Positions 15,105 through 23,828 of a stretch of 35,201 bases of DNA are shown here, in pieces. The position numbers and the translations under genes are program-made. The notes beneath the pieces are model-generated. The model saw only the letters and a program-made list of their open reading frames with translations, ran no database searches and had not been told where the DNA came from. The DNA comes from an uncultured Lachnospiraceae bacterium (lineage in GTDB: Bacteria; Bacillota; Clostridia; Lachnospirales; Lachnospiraceae): NCBI GenBank assembly GCA_947179245.1, contig CAMXBD010000019.1:1-35201 (forward strand), written 5' to 3'. The first letter of the stretch is position 1. Each line of letters opens with the position of its first letter.

Positions 15105-16767
15105 ATCGTAAAACTCCGATATTTTTCCCAAGCATAATAAAGAAAAAGCCAAGCGGCATTTTAGATAATTCTGCTTCTCCTATCACTTTCAAAATCATCA
15201 GAAACGTTATATACAAAAACAGTCCGACCAGTATGCCAGCCAGCATTGTCAGTGCACCACCCAGTGGTTCAAGCAATAGACTGCTCACGATCATGACTAC
15301 CACGCCGGATACTCCGGCCGCAACAGCCGGAAACGCCACGCCGCCGATCCAGTCCTGCCGATATTTCAAATTCCTGCTGATAAAGAAAAAATTCAATCCT
15401 CCATACAATGCAAAAAATACAATCAAAGCATACACAATGCCATCCGCTCCCATAAGCGCTTTCTGAACAAGAATATACGCCGAGAGAACGTGAACGAGCA
15501 AAGAAATCAACGTTGCAAAAAGCAGTTCTCTGATCATGCGCATCTTATACAGAAGTTGTCCAAAAAGGAAACAAAAACTATATAATACTATAATGACCGC
15601 TCCTTTCTGTACCCATGAGATAACTGTATCATTTTCCCCTTCGTACAAACATGTAACTACCGCATTCGCCAATGCGGCTAAGTATATTGCAACCGGAAAT
15701 GCTGTGATAGATAATCTGCGGACCGCTTTGCCGAGCCTGTCCCGCATGACGCGGTACTCTTCCCGATCATAAGCAGTACTGATCTTACCCGTCATAGTGT
15801 AGATGCTAAGTATGGTAAATACAGTGCATATACCGACCAGAACCGCAAATTTCCCGTAATAGCTTCCCCATGACGCAGTTCGTATTTCTCCAAGTTCCTT
15901 CTTGTTCATGCAATAATTGAACATACGCTGGTCGATCAACATAAACAAATTAGAAAGAATCGCTACGATTGCGATCGGAATACTGTTTCCCAGCACCATC
16001 CGCTGGAGCGAATATTGTGTTTCCATCCGTTTACTGCCATCCATTCCCAGTTTTCCCCGAAGCGTACCTGAATAGACCACATAGATCACCAGCAGATGCA
16101 TCAGCGTAATGATCTGTGATGCCATCACCCCCAGCATCGCGCCCAGCGCTCCATATGCATAGCTGTATGCCACGTTCTGTTTGAGCGCCGATACTTTTAT
16201 ACCATAAGTATAAAGCATATTGCCGCCGATCACTGAACAGATCATCATAGAAATACTCTCGATATATTGGGAATGCGCCGTCAGCACACCCAGTCCAAAG
16301 CCATTAAAATACCCGCGAAAAGTCCCGATAAATGCAGCAAGAATAATGACCGGTGCAGCTGCCATGACAGCCGTACGGCTGAGCGATTCCAACACAAGAA
16401 TATCAGCAATAAAAGAAGACAATAGCACCAGCAGCACAGCTGACGCTATACTGATCAGCAAATCTATTAAAAATGCTGCCTTAAACGCACTCCTCGCGTT
16501 CCTGTATTGTTCTCTCTTCACTCTGTACCGAATGATTGATGACACAGCTCCTGTCATACTATAAGACGTAAAAAGTGTGATCAAAAGAAACAGTTCAAAC
16601 GCAGGAGCAAACATTCCCATTCCTGCATCTTTAATCACCTTAAGCAGCGGAATCCGCATCACAAGCAGGATGGCATAAGATAAGATACCTGCATACTGCA
16701 CTAACGGATTCTTAATCGTTCTATTGATTAATCCACTCTGAGATCTTTCTCTCTTTCGTAATTTCAT
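15103..16767 (-). CDS. MOP-superfamily polysaccharide flippase, SpoVB/MurJ-like
   Basis: This 554-residue integral membrane protein has about 14 hydrophobic segments. It carries the oligosaccharidyl-lipid flippase pattern of SpoVB/Wzx/MurJ proteins, including IGTFRGYFNGFGLGVLTAHS (about 147-167) and PLLKVIKDAGMGMFAPAFEL near the N-terminus. Such proteins move lipid-linked glycan precursors across the cytoplasmic membrane; SpoVB acts in spore cortex synthesis. The gene starts 15 bases after ybeY and ends the yqfC operon, which supports a sporulation or envelope role. Which lipid-linked substrate it carries cannot be read from sequence. Confidence 0.88.
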   Translation of the reverse strand: MKLRKRERSQSGLINRTIKNPLVQYAGILSYAILLVMRIPLLKVIKDAGMGMFAPAFELFLLITLFTSYSMTGAVSSIIRYRVKREQYRNARSAFKAAFLIDLLISIASAVLLVLLSSFIADILVLESLSRTAVMAAAPVIILAAFIGTFRGYFNGFGLGVLTAHSQYIESISMMICSVIGGNMLYTYGIKVSALKQNVAYSYAYGALGAMLGVMASQIITLMHLLVIYVVYSGTLRGKLGMDGSKRMETQYSLQRMVLGNSIPIAIVAILSNLFMLIDQRMFNYCMNKKELGEIRTASWGSYYGKFAVLVGICTVFTILSIYTMTGKISTAYDREEYRVMRDRLGKAVRRLSITAFPVAIYLAALANAVVTCLYEGENDTVISWVQKGAVIIVLYSFCFLFGQLLYKMRMIRELLFATLISLLVHVLSAYILVQKALMGADGIVYALIVFFALYGGLNFFFISRNLKYRQDWIGGVAFPAVAAGVSGVVVMIVSSLLLEPLGGALTMLAGILVGLFLYITFLMILKVIGEAELSKMPLGFFFIMLGKNIGVLR

Positions 16768-16782
16768 AACTTACCTCTTCTG

Positions 16783-17283
16783 CTACTGTCTGGTAATTCC
16801 AAGCTTAATAAGAATACTCTCCTGCTTCTTCTCCATCACAGCCGCTTCCTGTTCCTCCATGTGATCATATCCACACAGATGAAACATACTGTGTGCCGTC
16901 AAAAAAGCAAATTCTCTGAGTACACTATGACCATATTCCTGCGCCTGCGACAAAACACGGTCAACAGAAAGAATAATGTCCCCTAAAATCAGTTCTCCGC
17001 TGTCTGGATCAAAATAATCTGCCTCGTCTGTCTCCACCCCCGTAAAATCGCCTGCTTTATCAAATGGTATATTCGGGAAAGACAGTACATCCGTTTCCTG
17101 ATCCAGATTGCGGTAATTCTTGTTATATTCACGGATACCTGAATTGTCTGTCAGCAGAAGGTTGACCGTCGTCTCATATGGGCAGTTTTCCATCTCCATA
17201 ACTGCGTCCATAATCTGATCAAGAATCTCCTTCATATCAAAAGGCATTCCGACTTCAGTTTCATTCTCAACGTAAGAAGTCAT
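16783..17283 (-). CDS. ybeY: Endoribonuclease YbeY (rRNA maturation)
   Basis: This 166-residue zinc-dependent RNase acts in 16S rRNA 3'-end maturation and ribosome quality control. The metal-binding motif HSMFHLCGYDH gives H131, H135 and H141 as zinc ligands, and NKNYRNLDQETDVLSFP is the conserved family segment. The ATG at 17283 is chosen because AGGAG lies ten bases upstream; the frame can be opened six codons further with a TTG that overlaps this site. The start overlaps the end of the PgpH-like gene by 17 bases. The order phoH, pgpH-like, ybeY is standard in Firmicutes. Confidence 0.96.
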   Translation of the reverse strand: MTSYVENETEVGMPFDMKEILDQIMDAVMEMENCPYETTVNLLLTDNSGIREYNKNYRNLDQETDVLSFPNIPFDKAGDFTGVETDEADYFDPDSGELILGDIILSVDRVLSQAQEYGHSVLREFAFLTAHSMFHLCGYDHMEEQEAAVMEKKQESILIKLGITRQ

Positions 17284-18466
17284 AATATAATTTCTCCTCA
17301 ATAAATATCTTCTTCATCTCACGGAGTTGTGCAAGAGATATTTCATTCCCCCATAGCTCGTCTGTCTCTAATTTCTTCTGAAACACAGTCTCTATAATCT
17401 GTGCGTAATCCAATTCAGCTTTGGGGTCTTTCTCAAACAGATACAGAATGGAAGACACGATACAATCTGCAAACAGCACAACGGTTGTTTCCTTCGACAC
17501 AATCTTCTCTGATTCGTCCACATACTCCTTCAAAATCTTCTTCGTGTTAGGCGGAAAATGATATTCATTACAGATTGCAGACACATTCTCCCATGTATTA
17601 TCGCCCCTCAGCTTGCCGATTCTTTGATAATAGGCACAGGCTTTCGCAGCCGCATCGTCAAGTCCCAGACGTCTTGCTATCCTGTCGCTAAGGTATGCCG
17701 TATGTATGGCGTGATAATATTCTTCCTTAGACATCTCCTTAAGCTGCACCAGTAACGGGAACTCCGGATCATTGATATCCATATATTTTTCTCTGTTTTT
17801 ATGAATAACTGCCGTGCTGAACACTTTGAGACTAATCAGCAATAAGATACAGCATATAATCAGATTGACAAGCGGAATCATGAACTGTCCAAAGGATAAC
17901 TGTTCCGTTGAAAACAAAATAACATTCGCTGTCAGACACAGAGTCAATATTGATAAAGATATAAACAGCGGCAAGCCCACTTGAAATTCATCATCCAGTG
18001 TACTAAACACAAGGATACCCACTACTCCGCTGATAAAATACAGCCAGAAAATAGCAAACTCACCGCCCGAAAAGTTCACTGCCATAAGCAGACATGCACT
18101 CCCAGCCACCATGCCTGTGACACCGTTGCTGAAGACCCCCAGAAGAACAAAAATTATCAAAAACGGCCATCCTTTCACAGGCAGATACGGAAGAAACACC
18201 GACGCTATCAGACTGCCGAGATACATCAGCGTAAATCTGCCGTACTTACCTTCATTGCGATAGATAAACAGCCCGTTTATCTCGCTCATCATGAACGCAA
18301 ATATCACAACTCCCGTCCCCGTCAGGACCATGACCACATTGCGGAGCTGTTCCTCTGTATTATTACCATATAACAAGCTTCCTGCCAGCGCGATGATTCC
18401 TGACAATATAAACATTATTCCATTAATCAATATTTTTTTCCAAAAAGGTTTTTTACTTTTTTCCAC
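17267..18466 (-). CDS. Degenerate PgpH-like 7TM protein with inactivated HD domain
   Basis: In Firmicutes the gene between phoH and ybeY is normally PgpH/YqfF, a ~700-residue protein with an extracellular 7TMR-HDED domain, seven helices and an HD domain that hydrolyses c-di-AMP. This 399-residue protein keeps about seven hydrophobic segments (roughly 12-32, 41-60, 78-95, 100-130, 137-157, 163-185, 195-217) and a C-terminal HD-like remnant, but has no 7TMR-HDED domain. The motif that should read YYHDIGK is YYQRIGK (279-285), so the metal-binding His-Asp pair is Q281-R282, and the following histidine-rich region is shortened. SKETTVVLFADCIVSSILYL still matches the family. It is probably catalytically dead and may be a regulator. 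The start is GTG at 18466 with AGGA nine bases upstream, overlapping phoH by 14 bases. Confidence 0.85.
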   Translation of the reverse strand: MEKSKKPFWKKILINGIMFILSGIIALAGSLLYGNNTEEQLRNVVMVLTGTGVVIFAFMMSEINGLFIYRNEGKYGRFTLMYLGSLIASVFLPYLPVKGWPFLIIFVLLGVFSNGVTGMVAGSACLLMAVNFSGGEFAIFWLYFISGVVGILVFSTLDDEFQVGLPLFISLSILTLCLTANVILFSTEQLSFGQFMIPLVNLIICCILLLISLKVFSTAVIHKNREKYMDINDPEFPLLVQLKEMSKEEYYHAIHTAYLSDRIARRLGLDDAAAKACAYYQRIGKLRGDNTWENVSAICNEYHFPPNTKKILKEYVDESEKIVSKETTVVLFADCIVSSILYLFEKDPKAELDYAQIIETVFQKKLETDELWGNEISLAQLREMKKIFIEEKLYYDFLR

Positions 18467-19517
18467 GATCGTAATTCCTGTTTCTGTGTTTTATTTCACT
18501 GCGTTTTTTTTCTTTAGATTCATAATCGTCATATGCTCTGACGATTTTCTGGACGAGAGGATGTCTCACCACATCTTTACTGGTCAGCTTACAAAAAGAT
18601 ATATCATCAATTTTTGAAAGCACCTTTGTCGCTATATCCAGACCGGATCTTGCATCTGGAGCCAAGTCTTTCTGTGAGGCATCACCCGTCACAATCACTT
18701 TGGAGCCAAATCCAATACGGGTCAGAAACATCTTCATCTGTGCCGGTGTCGTATTCTGGGCCTCGTCCAAAATAATGTAAGCATTATCCAATGTCCGGCC
18801 TCTCATATAAGCGAGCGGCGCCACCTCGATCAGCCCCTTCTCCATATTCTTGTTAAAACTCTCCGCGCCCATAATCTGATACAGGGCATCATAGAGCGGA
18901 CGCAGATACGGATCAACCTTACTTTGTAGGTCACCGGGCAAAAAACCAAGCTTTTCTCCCGCCTCAATAGCCGGTCTTGTCAGAATAATACGGCTTACTT
19001 CATTATTTTTAAAAGCCGTGATTGCCATCGCCATAGCAAGATATGTCTTGCCGGTTCCCGCAGGTCCGATTCCGAAGACGATCATGTGATCTCTGATGGC
19101 ATCCACATACTGTTTCTGTCCCAGCGTCTTAGGTTTGATCGGTTTGCCGTTTATCGTATGGCAGATACAGTCACCGTCTATCTCCAAGAGTACATCTTCA
19201 TGACTCTCGTGTTCCATCTCTATGGCATAATTCACACTCTGTTCTTCCAATGTATTACCTCTCTCCGATAAAGTAAGCAATTCCCTGACTACGTGAGAGG
19301 CTTTCATCACGGCTTCTCTGTCACCGCTTATCCTCACGGCTCCGTCCCGGTCTACGATCATCACCTGAAGATCATCTTCTATTTTTCTGATATAGGAATC
19401 ACATTTACCAAATAAATTCTGCATGTGCTCAACGGGCACATCTATACTGACTGTAAATTCTCCCATGTATCTGTATACTGCCTCTCTGTCACAATCTGAT
19501 CTCTGCTGCAGCGGCAT
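18453..19517 (-). CDS. phoH: PhoH-family ATPase
   Basis: This PhoH-like P-loop ATPase (PhoL/YqfH group) is found next to ybeY across bacteria and is linked to RNA metabolism. Walker A is GPAGTGKT (151-158), followed by TRPAIEAGEKLGFLPGDLQ, the near-diagnostic PhoH motif, and Walker B with IILDEAQNTTPAQMKMFLTR. The N-terminal ~120 residues form the KH-like accessory part. It ends in a lysine/arginine-rich tail. The ATG at 19517 lies five bases after the yqfD stop; the ATG at residue 18 (19466), starting GEFTVSIDVPVEH, fits family length better, but neither has a strong ribosome binding site. Coupling to yqfD translation is likely. Confidence 0.95.
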   Translation of the reverse strand: MPLQQRSDCDREAVYRYMGEFTVSIDVPVEHMQNLFGKCDSYIRKIEDDLQVMIVDRDGAVRISGDREAVMKASHVVRELLTLSERGNTLEEQSVNYAIEMEHESHEDVLLEIDGDCICHTINGKPIKPKTLGQKQYVDAIRDHMIVFGIGPAGTGKTYLAMAMAITAFKNNEVSRIILTRPAIEAGEKLGFLPGDLQSKVDPYLRPLYDALYQIMGAESFNKNMEKGLIEVAPLAYMRGRTLDNAYIILDEAQNTTPAQMKMFLTRIGFGSKVIVTGDASQKDLAPDARSGLDIATKVLSKIDDISFCKLTSKDVVRHPLVQKIVRAYDDYESKEKKRSEIKHRNRNYDRGKK

Positions 19518-19522
19518 CGTCT

Positions 19523-20818
19523 CTATTCTGCGCTTTCCGGTACCGCTTCCGGCATCTGTGCCGGTATCTCTTCCGGCGCCGCTTCCTCCTCAATCGGTTC
19601 CGTCCTTGTAGGTACAAGCTCCACCGCAGATTCATCCAGCTGCATTTGAGCATTCAACACCCAATTTTTTTCGTTCTTTTTTATTGTAACATTTTTTTGA
19701 GTAATTTGTACCCCTTTTTCATCTAAACTTGAGATTATTTTACTCCATTCTTCCTGCATGATTGCTTCCATCTCGTCCTCAGTATGCTTCTGACGTATTA
19801 TTTCATACTCCTGAACGGTTTTTCCACCATAATAAATCGGCAGATAGAGACGGTCCAGCAGTTTCACCTGCTTCTTTTCACCGCTCACGTCGTATTGCTC
19901 ATAAGGAATACTTCCCAAACGCAAATCCCACTCCCTGTCTTTAACTCCAAACATGGCTATCTTCTTCTGCCGGCCGGTATACATCTTCTCCTCATATAGA
20001 ATATCCTTTTTGACAGAAACTGATTCCGTATAGCGCAATGTAATATCGGCATCAGCCTGAACATACTGATACTTTCTTATCGTAGTGTCTTCATTGTAAA
20101 CCGGAACTGCACCGCTGACCAGCACGTCGCCTTTCTCTACCGTATCCCCCAACGCAACCTGCGGCACTCCGCTTCTCGTGATAATATAAGACACCGTTCC
20201 TGACCTTGCAGCGATCAGATCCATACCCTCCGTCTGTACTACGCTGTCTGTTTCTCCCAATTGACCAGCTTGGTCATAATCTGGCATCTCGTTTTCTTTA
20301 ATATAAATGACCAGCGTGGTTCCCTGTACCTGAACGGATGTCCATGTGATCACATCATAATCTTCCCGCAGAGCTTTCTCCACTTCCTCAATCTGCAGCC
20401 GGCTCTTTTTCATGGCGACATGCACACCTTTTTCTTCCAGATAATCAAGCAAAATATCCTCTGTCAGCACGTAATTGCCTTCAATCTTAATATTCCATAT
20501 AAAACCTGCCGTCAGCATCCAAAAGAGCATACAGCCAATAAATCCCGCGACAAAAATCTTGCGTCGTCCCATTTTAGACGCAAAAAAAGGCAGTCCATAT
20601 CTTTTCAGGACGGATGCCTTGGTTCCAGTCTTCTTAAGCAGGGGTTTTAATGCAAAAAACCCCTGCACACTGATATTCATCGTATCATAATCACCATGAT
20701 TGACGATATCCCACACAAGGATATCATGATTACCGCATAGATTAAGCAGTCTTTCCGTGGAATATCCCCATACCTTGATTGTCACATAACCTCTGATATA
20801 TTGTACCCAATGAAGCAT
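19523..20818 (-). CDS. yqfD: Sporulation protein YqfD
   Basis: This 431-residue membrane protein matches the YqfD/SpoIV-type family of spore formers. The N-terminal block reads GYVTIKVWGYSTERLLNLC, then NHGDYDTMNISVQGFFALKP, then a hydrophobic segment (KIFVAGFIGCMLFWMLTAGF, about 87-107) and a large extracytoplasmic part. The final ~35 residues are a Pro/Glu/Ala-rich tail. In B. subtilis yqfD is transcribed in the mother cell together with yqfC; its molecular role is not established. The ATG at 20818 is chosen because GGAGAGG precedes it. A TTG six codons upstream would overlap the yqfC stop but lies on that site. Confidence 0.93.
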   Translation of the reverse strand: MLHWVQYIRGYVTIKVWGYSTERLLNLCGNHDILVWDIVNHGDYDTMNISVQGFFALKPLLKKTGTKASVLKRYGLPFFASKMGRRKIFVAGFIGCMLFWMLTAGFIWNIKIEGNYVLTEDILLDYLEEKGVHVAMKKSRLQIEEVEKALREDYDVITWTSVQVQGTTLVIYIKENEMPDYDQAGQLGETDSVVQTEGMDLIAARSGTVSYIITRSGVPQVALGDTVEKGDVLVSGAVPVYNEDTTIRKYQYVQADADITLRYTESVSVKKDILYEEKMYTGRQKKIAMFGVKDREWDLRLGSIPYEQYDVSGEKKQVKLLDRLYLPIYYGGKTVQEYEIIRQKHTEDEMEAIMQEEWSKIISSLDEKGVQITQKNVTIKKNEKNWVLNAQMQLDESAVELVPTRTEPIEEEAAPEEIPAQMPEAVPESAE

Positions 20819-20832
20819 CCTTTCCCTCTCCG

Positions 20833-21132
20833 TCAAACATATCGGACAGTGTCGATACTGCCGCTTATTTTCATATCTTCATTGGTATAATAATCAATGG
20901 ACAACCGTTTACCCTCAAAGCATATCTTGCAGTTCTTGCCCTGCAATACAATAGATTCCGTGGTATACTCCAATATTCCTTTATAATTTTCTATAAAAGC
21001 CTCTCTGTTTCCGGTTATCGTGACGATTGCTGCACCCAGCATTGTATCTTTCGGGAGTTTAAGCGATTCTACGATCAGTTCCTTGGAATTAGAGAGCGCT
21101 GATATCGGCAATTTTTTATTATTCCTTCTCAT
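20833..21132 (-). CDS. yqfC: Sporulation protein YqfC
   Basis: This 99-residue protein matches YqfC: ESLKLPKDTMLGAAIVTITG, then AFIENYKGILEYTTESIVL, then a basic beta-rich end. It is the first gene of the yqfC-yqfD-phoH-pgpH-like-ybeY-flippase series. In B. subtilis yqfC belongs to the sigma-E regulon. The ATG at 21132 has no evident ribosome binding site. An in-frame TTG at 21111 (codon 8) is preceded by AGAAGGA, and a sigma-E-like promoter would place the transcript start about at the ATG, so the real protein may be seven residues shorter. Confidence 0.93.
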   Translation of the reverse strand: MRRNNKKLPISALSNSKELIVESLKLPKDTMLGAAIVTITGNREAFIENYKGILEYTTESIVLQGKNCKICFEGKRLSIDYYTNEDMKISGSIDTVRYV

Positions 21133-21137
21133 AGTTC

Positions 21138-21167
21138 ACTATATGTTACAGAAAGGTAATTCATGAC
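21138..21167 (-). promoter_or_regulatory. Candidate sigma-E-type promoter of the yqfC operon
   Basis: The minus strand shows GTCATGAA (21160-21167), exactly 14 bases, then CATATAGT (21138-21145). This resembles the sigma-E consensus (-35 with GTCATATT-like core, 14-base spacer, -10 CATACA-T). The close distance to the ATG at 21132 is unusual and favours a start at the TTG of codon 8. Confidence 0.45.
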
Positions 21168-21208
21168 TTCATTATTTATTCTTCAATTTTCTATGGACAC
21201 TATCCCTG

Positions 21209-22513
21209 CTACTGCACAATCCCCTTGATCAGTTCCGTGCTCTTCACTGGCTGATCTGAGAAATGATAGGCATTTAAAAATCTCTCCCGTGCCGCCTTCA
21301 ATTTATCTTGATCATTGGCGTAAATCGTTGCCAGCGATTCTCCCTCAGACACCTGATCGCCTACTTTCTTGTGAAGAATGAGTCCCACCGCCAAGTCGAT
21401 CCTGCTCTCTTTTGTCTCTCTGCCTCCGCCAAGGAGCAACGAACAGATACCAATCTCATCACAGTCAATTTTACTCACATAACCACCCTGCGGTGAAATA
21501 ACTTCCTCCACAACAGACGCCCTCGGTAAAAGTGAGGTATCATACACTGCCTTCGGATCACCGCCCTGCGCCTGTACAAAATCAGCCAGCTTCTTCAACG
21601 CGCTGCCATCTTCAATCACGTCTTGCAGTTTCTTTAGTGCATCTTCCTCATCGGATGCCGCTCCGCCTGCAACCAGCATATAGGAGCCTAACGTCATACA
21701 CAGCTTCGTAAAATCCTCCGGTCCTTCTCCCCTTAAAGTTGCGATTGCCTCCTCTACCTCCAGAGCATTGCCCACCGCACGCCCCAGCGGCTGATCCATA
21801 TCAGATACTATGGCAATCGTTTTCCTGCCTGCCATATTACCCAGCGTAACCATTTCTTTTGCAAGCGCAAAAGAATCCTGCTCCTGTTTCATAAAAGCCC
21901 CGCTTCCGGTTTTGACGTCCAACACAATAGCATCCGCGCCAGAAGCCAGTTTCTTACTCATGATAGAACTTGCAATCAGTGACATATTATCCACGGTTGC
22001 CGTCACATCGCGAAGAGCATACAATTTCTTGTCAGCCGGAGCGATATCCGCAGTCTGCCCCATAATGGATACGCCAATCTCATTAACCTGTCTGACAAAA
22101 TGATCTGCCGTGATTCTGGTAGAAAAACCCTCAAAACTCTCCAGTTTATCTATCGTTCCGCCGGTATGTCCAAGCCCTCTGCCGCTCATTTTGGCAATCT
22201 TAACTCCGCACGCGGCAACCATGGGCGTGAGGGCAATCGATGTCTTATCACCCACTCCCCCAGTAGAATGTTTATCAACTTTTGTCCCCTCGATAGCGGT
22301 TAAGTCCATCATATCCCCGCTGTGCGCCATCGCCATAGTGAGCGCCACCGTCTCCTGTGCGTTCATTCCCCGAAAATAAATTGCCATCATCATGGCAGAC
22401 ATCTGATAATCCGGAATAATGTCTGCCGTGTATTCCGCAATCATGTACTCAATCTCTTCACGGCTTAAACTTTCGCCATTACGTTTTTTCATAATAAGAT
22501 CATACATTCTCAT
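21209..22513 (-). CDS. pdp: Pyrimidine-nucleoside phosphorylase
   Basis: This enzyme splits thymidine, uridine and deoxyuridine with phosphate into base and (deoxy)ribose-1-phosphate, for nucleoside salvage. The 434-residue length and domains are normal. The near-invariant phosphate/nucleoside-binding segments DKHSTGGVGDKTSIALTPMV and SGRGLGHTGGTIDKLES are intact, and SMIGQTADIAPADKKLYALRD-like sequence (here SIMGQTADIAPADKKLYALR) follows. Thymidine phosphorylase (DeoA) is the close alternative; the Firmicute setting favours the broader Pdp. The start at 22513 has AGGAGG ten bases upstream; the frame can be opened 13 codons earlier without such support. It follows rlmH by 52 bases. Confidence 0.95.
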   Translation of the reverse strand: MRMYDLIMKKRNGESLSREEIEYMIAEYTADIIPDYQMSAMMMAIYFRGMNAQETVALTMAMAHSGDMMDLTAIEGTKVDKHSTGGVGDKTSIALTPMVAACGVKIAKMSGRGLGHTGGTIDKLESFEGFSTRITADHFVRQVNEIGVSIMGQTADIAPADKKLYALRDVTATVDNMSLIASSIMSKKLASGADAIVLDVKTGSGAFMKQEQDSFALAKEMVTLGNMAGRKTIAIVSDMDQPLGRAVGNALEVEEAIATLRGEGPEDFTKLCMTLGSYMLVAGGAASDEEDALKKLQDVIEDGSALKKLADFVQAQGGDPKAVYDTSLLPRASVVEEVISPQGGYVSKIDCDEIGICSLLLGGGRETKESRIDLAVGLILHKKVGDQVSEGESLATIYANDQDKLKAARERFLNAYHFSDQPVKSTELIKGIVQ

Positions 22514-22565
22514 AATATACCAGCCTCCTGCTTTCTGCCTGTTGCACAACAAAACACTTCCCGTT

Positions 22566-23045
22566 CTACTTATGATACGGTTCCCCGTTTATGATACGGT
22601 ACGCACGATAGATCTGCTCTAACAGAATGACCCTCATCAGTTGATGCGGATACGTCATTTTAGAAAAGCTGACCGCATGGTCAGCCTTTTTACACACTTC
22701 CTCGTGCAATCCAAGAGAGCCGCCTATGATAAACTGGATATGGCTTTTACCCTGTATTGCAAGCCTGTCAAGCTTATCCGCAAATTCCTCGGAACCATAC
22801 ATCTTCCCCTGAATCTCCAATGTTATCACATAGGCATCTTCTTTAATATATTTCATGATGCGTTCCGCTTCCCTATGCCTGATTTCCTCTTCCAGAGCTG
22901 CTCCCGCCTTATCCGGGGTCTTCTCGTCGTCTACTTGTATAATTTCCAGTTTACAATACCTGCTGAGCCTCTTCACATACTCCGCAACAGCCTCCCGGTA
23001 AAAACTCTCTTTAATTTTCCCGACTGTGATCACTGTTATCTTCAT
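22566..23045 (-). CDS. rlmH: 23S rRNA (pseudouridine1915-N3)-methyltransferase RlmH
   Basis: This SPOUT-family enzyme methylates pseudouridine 1915 in helix 69 of 23S rRNA using S-adenosylmethionine. The 159-residue size is exact for the family. ITVITVGKIKE at the start, FIIGGSLGLHEEV (the knotted SAM-binding loop), the segment FSKMTYPHQLMRVILLEQIY and the C-terminal NGEPYHK are all hallmark features. Its ATG overlaps the stop of the preceding zinc-ribbon gene as ATGA, so the two are translationally coupled. Confidence 0.97.
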   Translation of the reverse strand: MKITVITVGKIKESFYREAVAEYVKRLSRYCKLEIIQVDDEKTPDKAGAALEEEIRHREAERIMKYIKEDAYVITLEIQGKMYGSEEFADKLDRLAIQGKSHIQFIIGGSLGLHEEVCKKADHAVSFSKMTYPHQLMRVILLEQIYRAYRIINGEPYHK

Positions 23046-23734
23046 TTACTCTCAAATAACCCCTGATAATACTCGTCCACAAAGTGCTCCAAAAGCGCCT
23101 CATCCAAATTCATAAATTTATCACTGATGACTGCCTTCATCTTGTCAGCCCGCATAAAATATTTCTGTTCTTCTGCCATCTCGTCCTGCATTTCCTCGTC
23201 AAATAATCCGGCATCTATCTGTTCAGCATTCATATTCTGTTCACACCATTTTGTCAGCTCCGACAGCAGGGAATCCTCAGATTTTGCCTTAATGAGCAGA
23301 ATCTTGGAATTGCGCATTGACACAACGCCAAAAACAATAAATAGAATGAACATGGCACCCATAACGCCACATACAAGATACTTGGTCGTACCTGCATTCT
23401 GATAAAGTGGAATCACCCCGACAAATACGAGCAGTACAAGGATAAAACCTAAAACTCCTACAAATAAGAGTGTATATGCCGATGTACGATTGTCCTCAGC
23501 TTTCGCTGCACTGTTTTGATAAGCATGATATACAGGTATCTTCTCCGGTATCTCTTCTTCATCTTCATCTGCCGCGGCAAGCATGGCGCGCATCCTTGCT
23601 ATTTTCTCATGTTGTGAAAGTTCATCATTCTGTTCTTTCTCGTCCTCCAGATGATCTACCAGTTCCACCTTACACTCCGCACAAAGCTTAATTCCTTCTC
23701 TGTACTCATTCTTACATACCGGACACCAAGGCAT
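23042..23734 (-). CDS. Zinc-ribbon membrane protein of unknown function
   Basis: This 230-residue protein starts with a rubredoxin-like zinc ribbon, C4-P-V-C7 and C18-A-E-C21. An acidic cytoplasmic linker with MRAMLAAADEDEEE follows, then two hydrophobic segments (about 84-108 and 117-140), then an acidic helical C-terminus rich in Glu and Met. I know of no assigned function. The start at 23734 is chosen because AAGGAG lies ten bases upstream and the zinc ribbon begins there; 17 upstream in-frame codons lack support. It is coupled to rlmH by an ATGA overlap. A similar zinc-ribbon-plus-membrane design is encoded at 28371-29822. Confidence 0.85.
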   Translation of the reverse strand: MPWCPVCKNEYREGIKLCAECKVELVDHLEDEKEQNDELSQHEKIARMRAMLAAADEDEEEIPEKIPVYHAYQNSAAKAEDNRTSAYTLLFVGVLGFILVLLVFVGVIPLYQNAGTTKYLVCGVMGAMFILFIVFGVVSMRNSKILLIKAKSEDSLLSELTKWCEQNMNAEQIDAGLFDEEMQDEMAEEQKYFMRADKMKAVISDKFMNLDEALLEHFVDEYYQGLFESK

Positions 23735-23783
23735 ATCTGTCACACTCCTTATCACATAAGTAAAAATATTGCCCAAAAAATTC

Positions 23784-23789
23784 ATTATA
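23784..23789 (-). promoter_or_regulatory. Candidate -10 element upstream of the zinc-ribbon/rlmH genes
   Basis: The minus strand has a perfect TATAAT inside an A+T-rich stretch, about 50 bases before the start at 23734. No good -35 lies 16-18 bases upstream, so this is weak evidence for a new transcript starting after the TM1266-like gene. Confidence 0.3.
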
Positions 23790-23828
23790 CAACTTTATTT
23801 TATAATCATTTTTCACGAATTGCAATAC

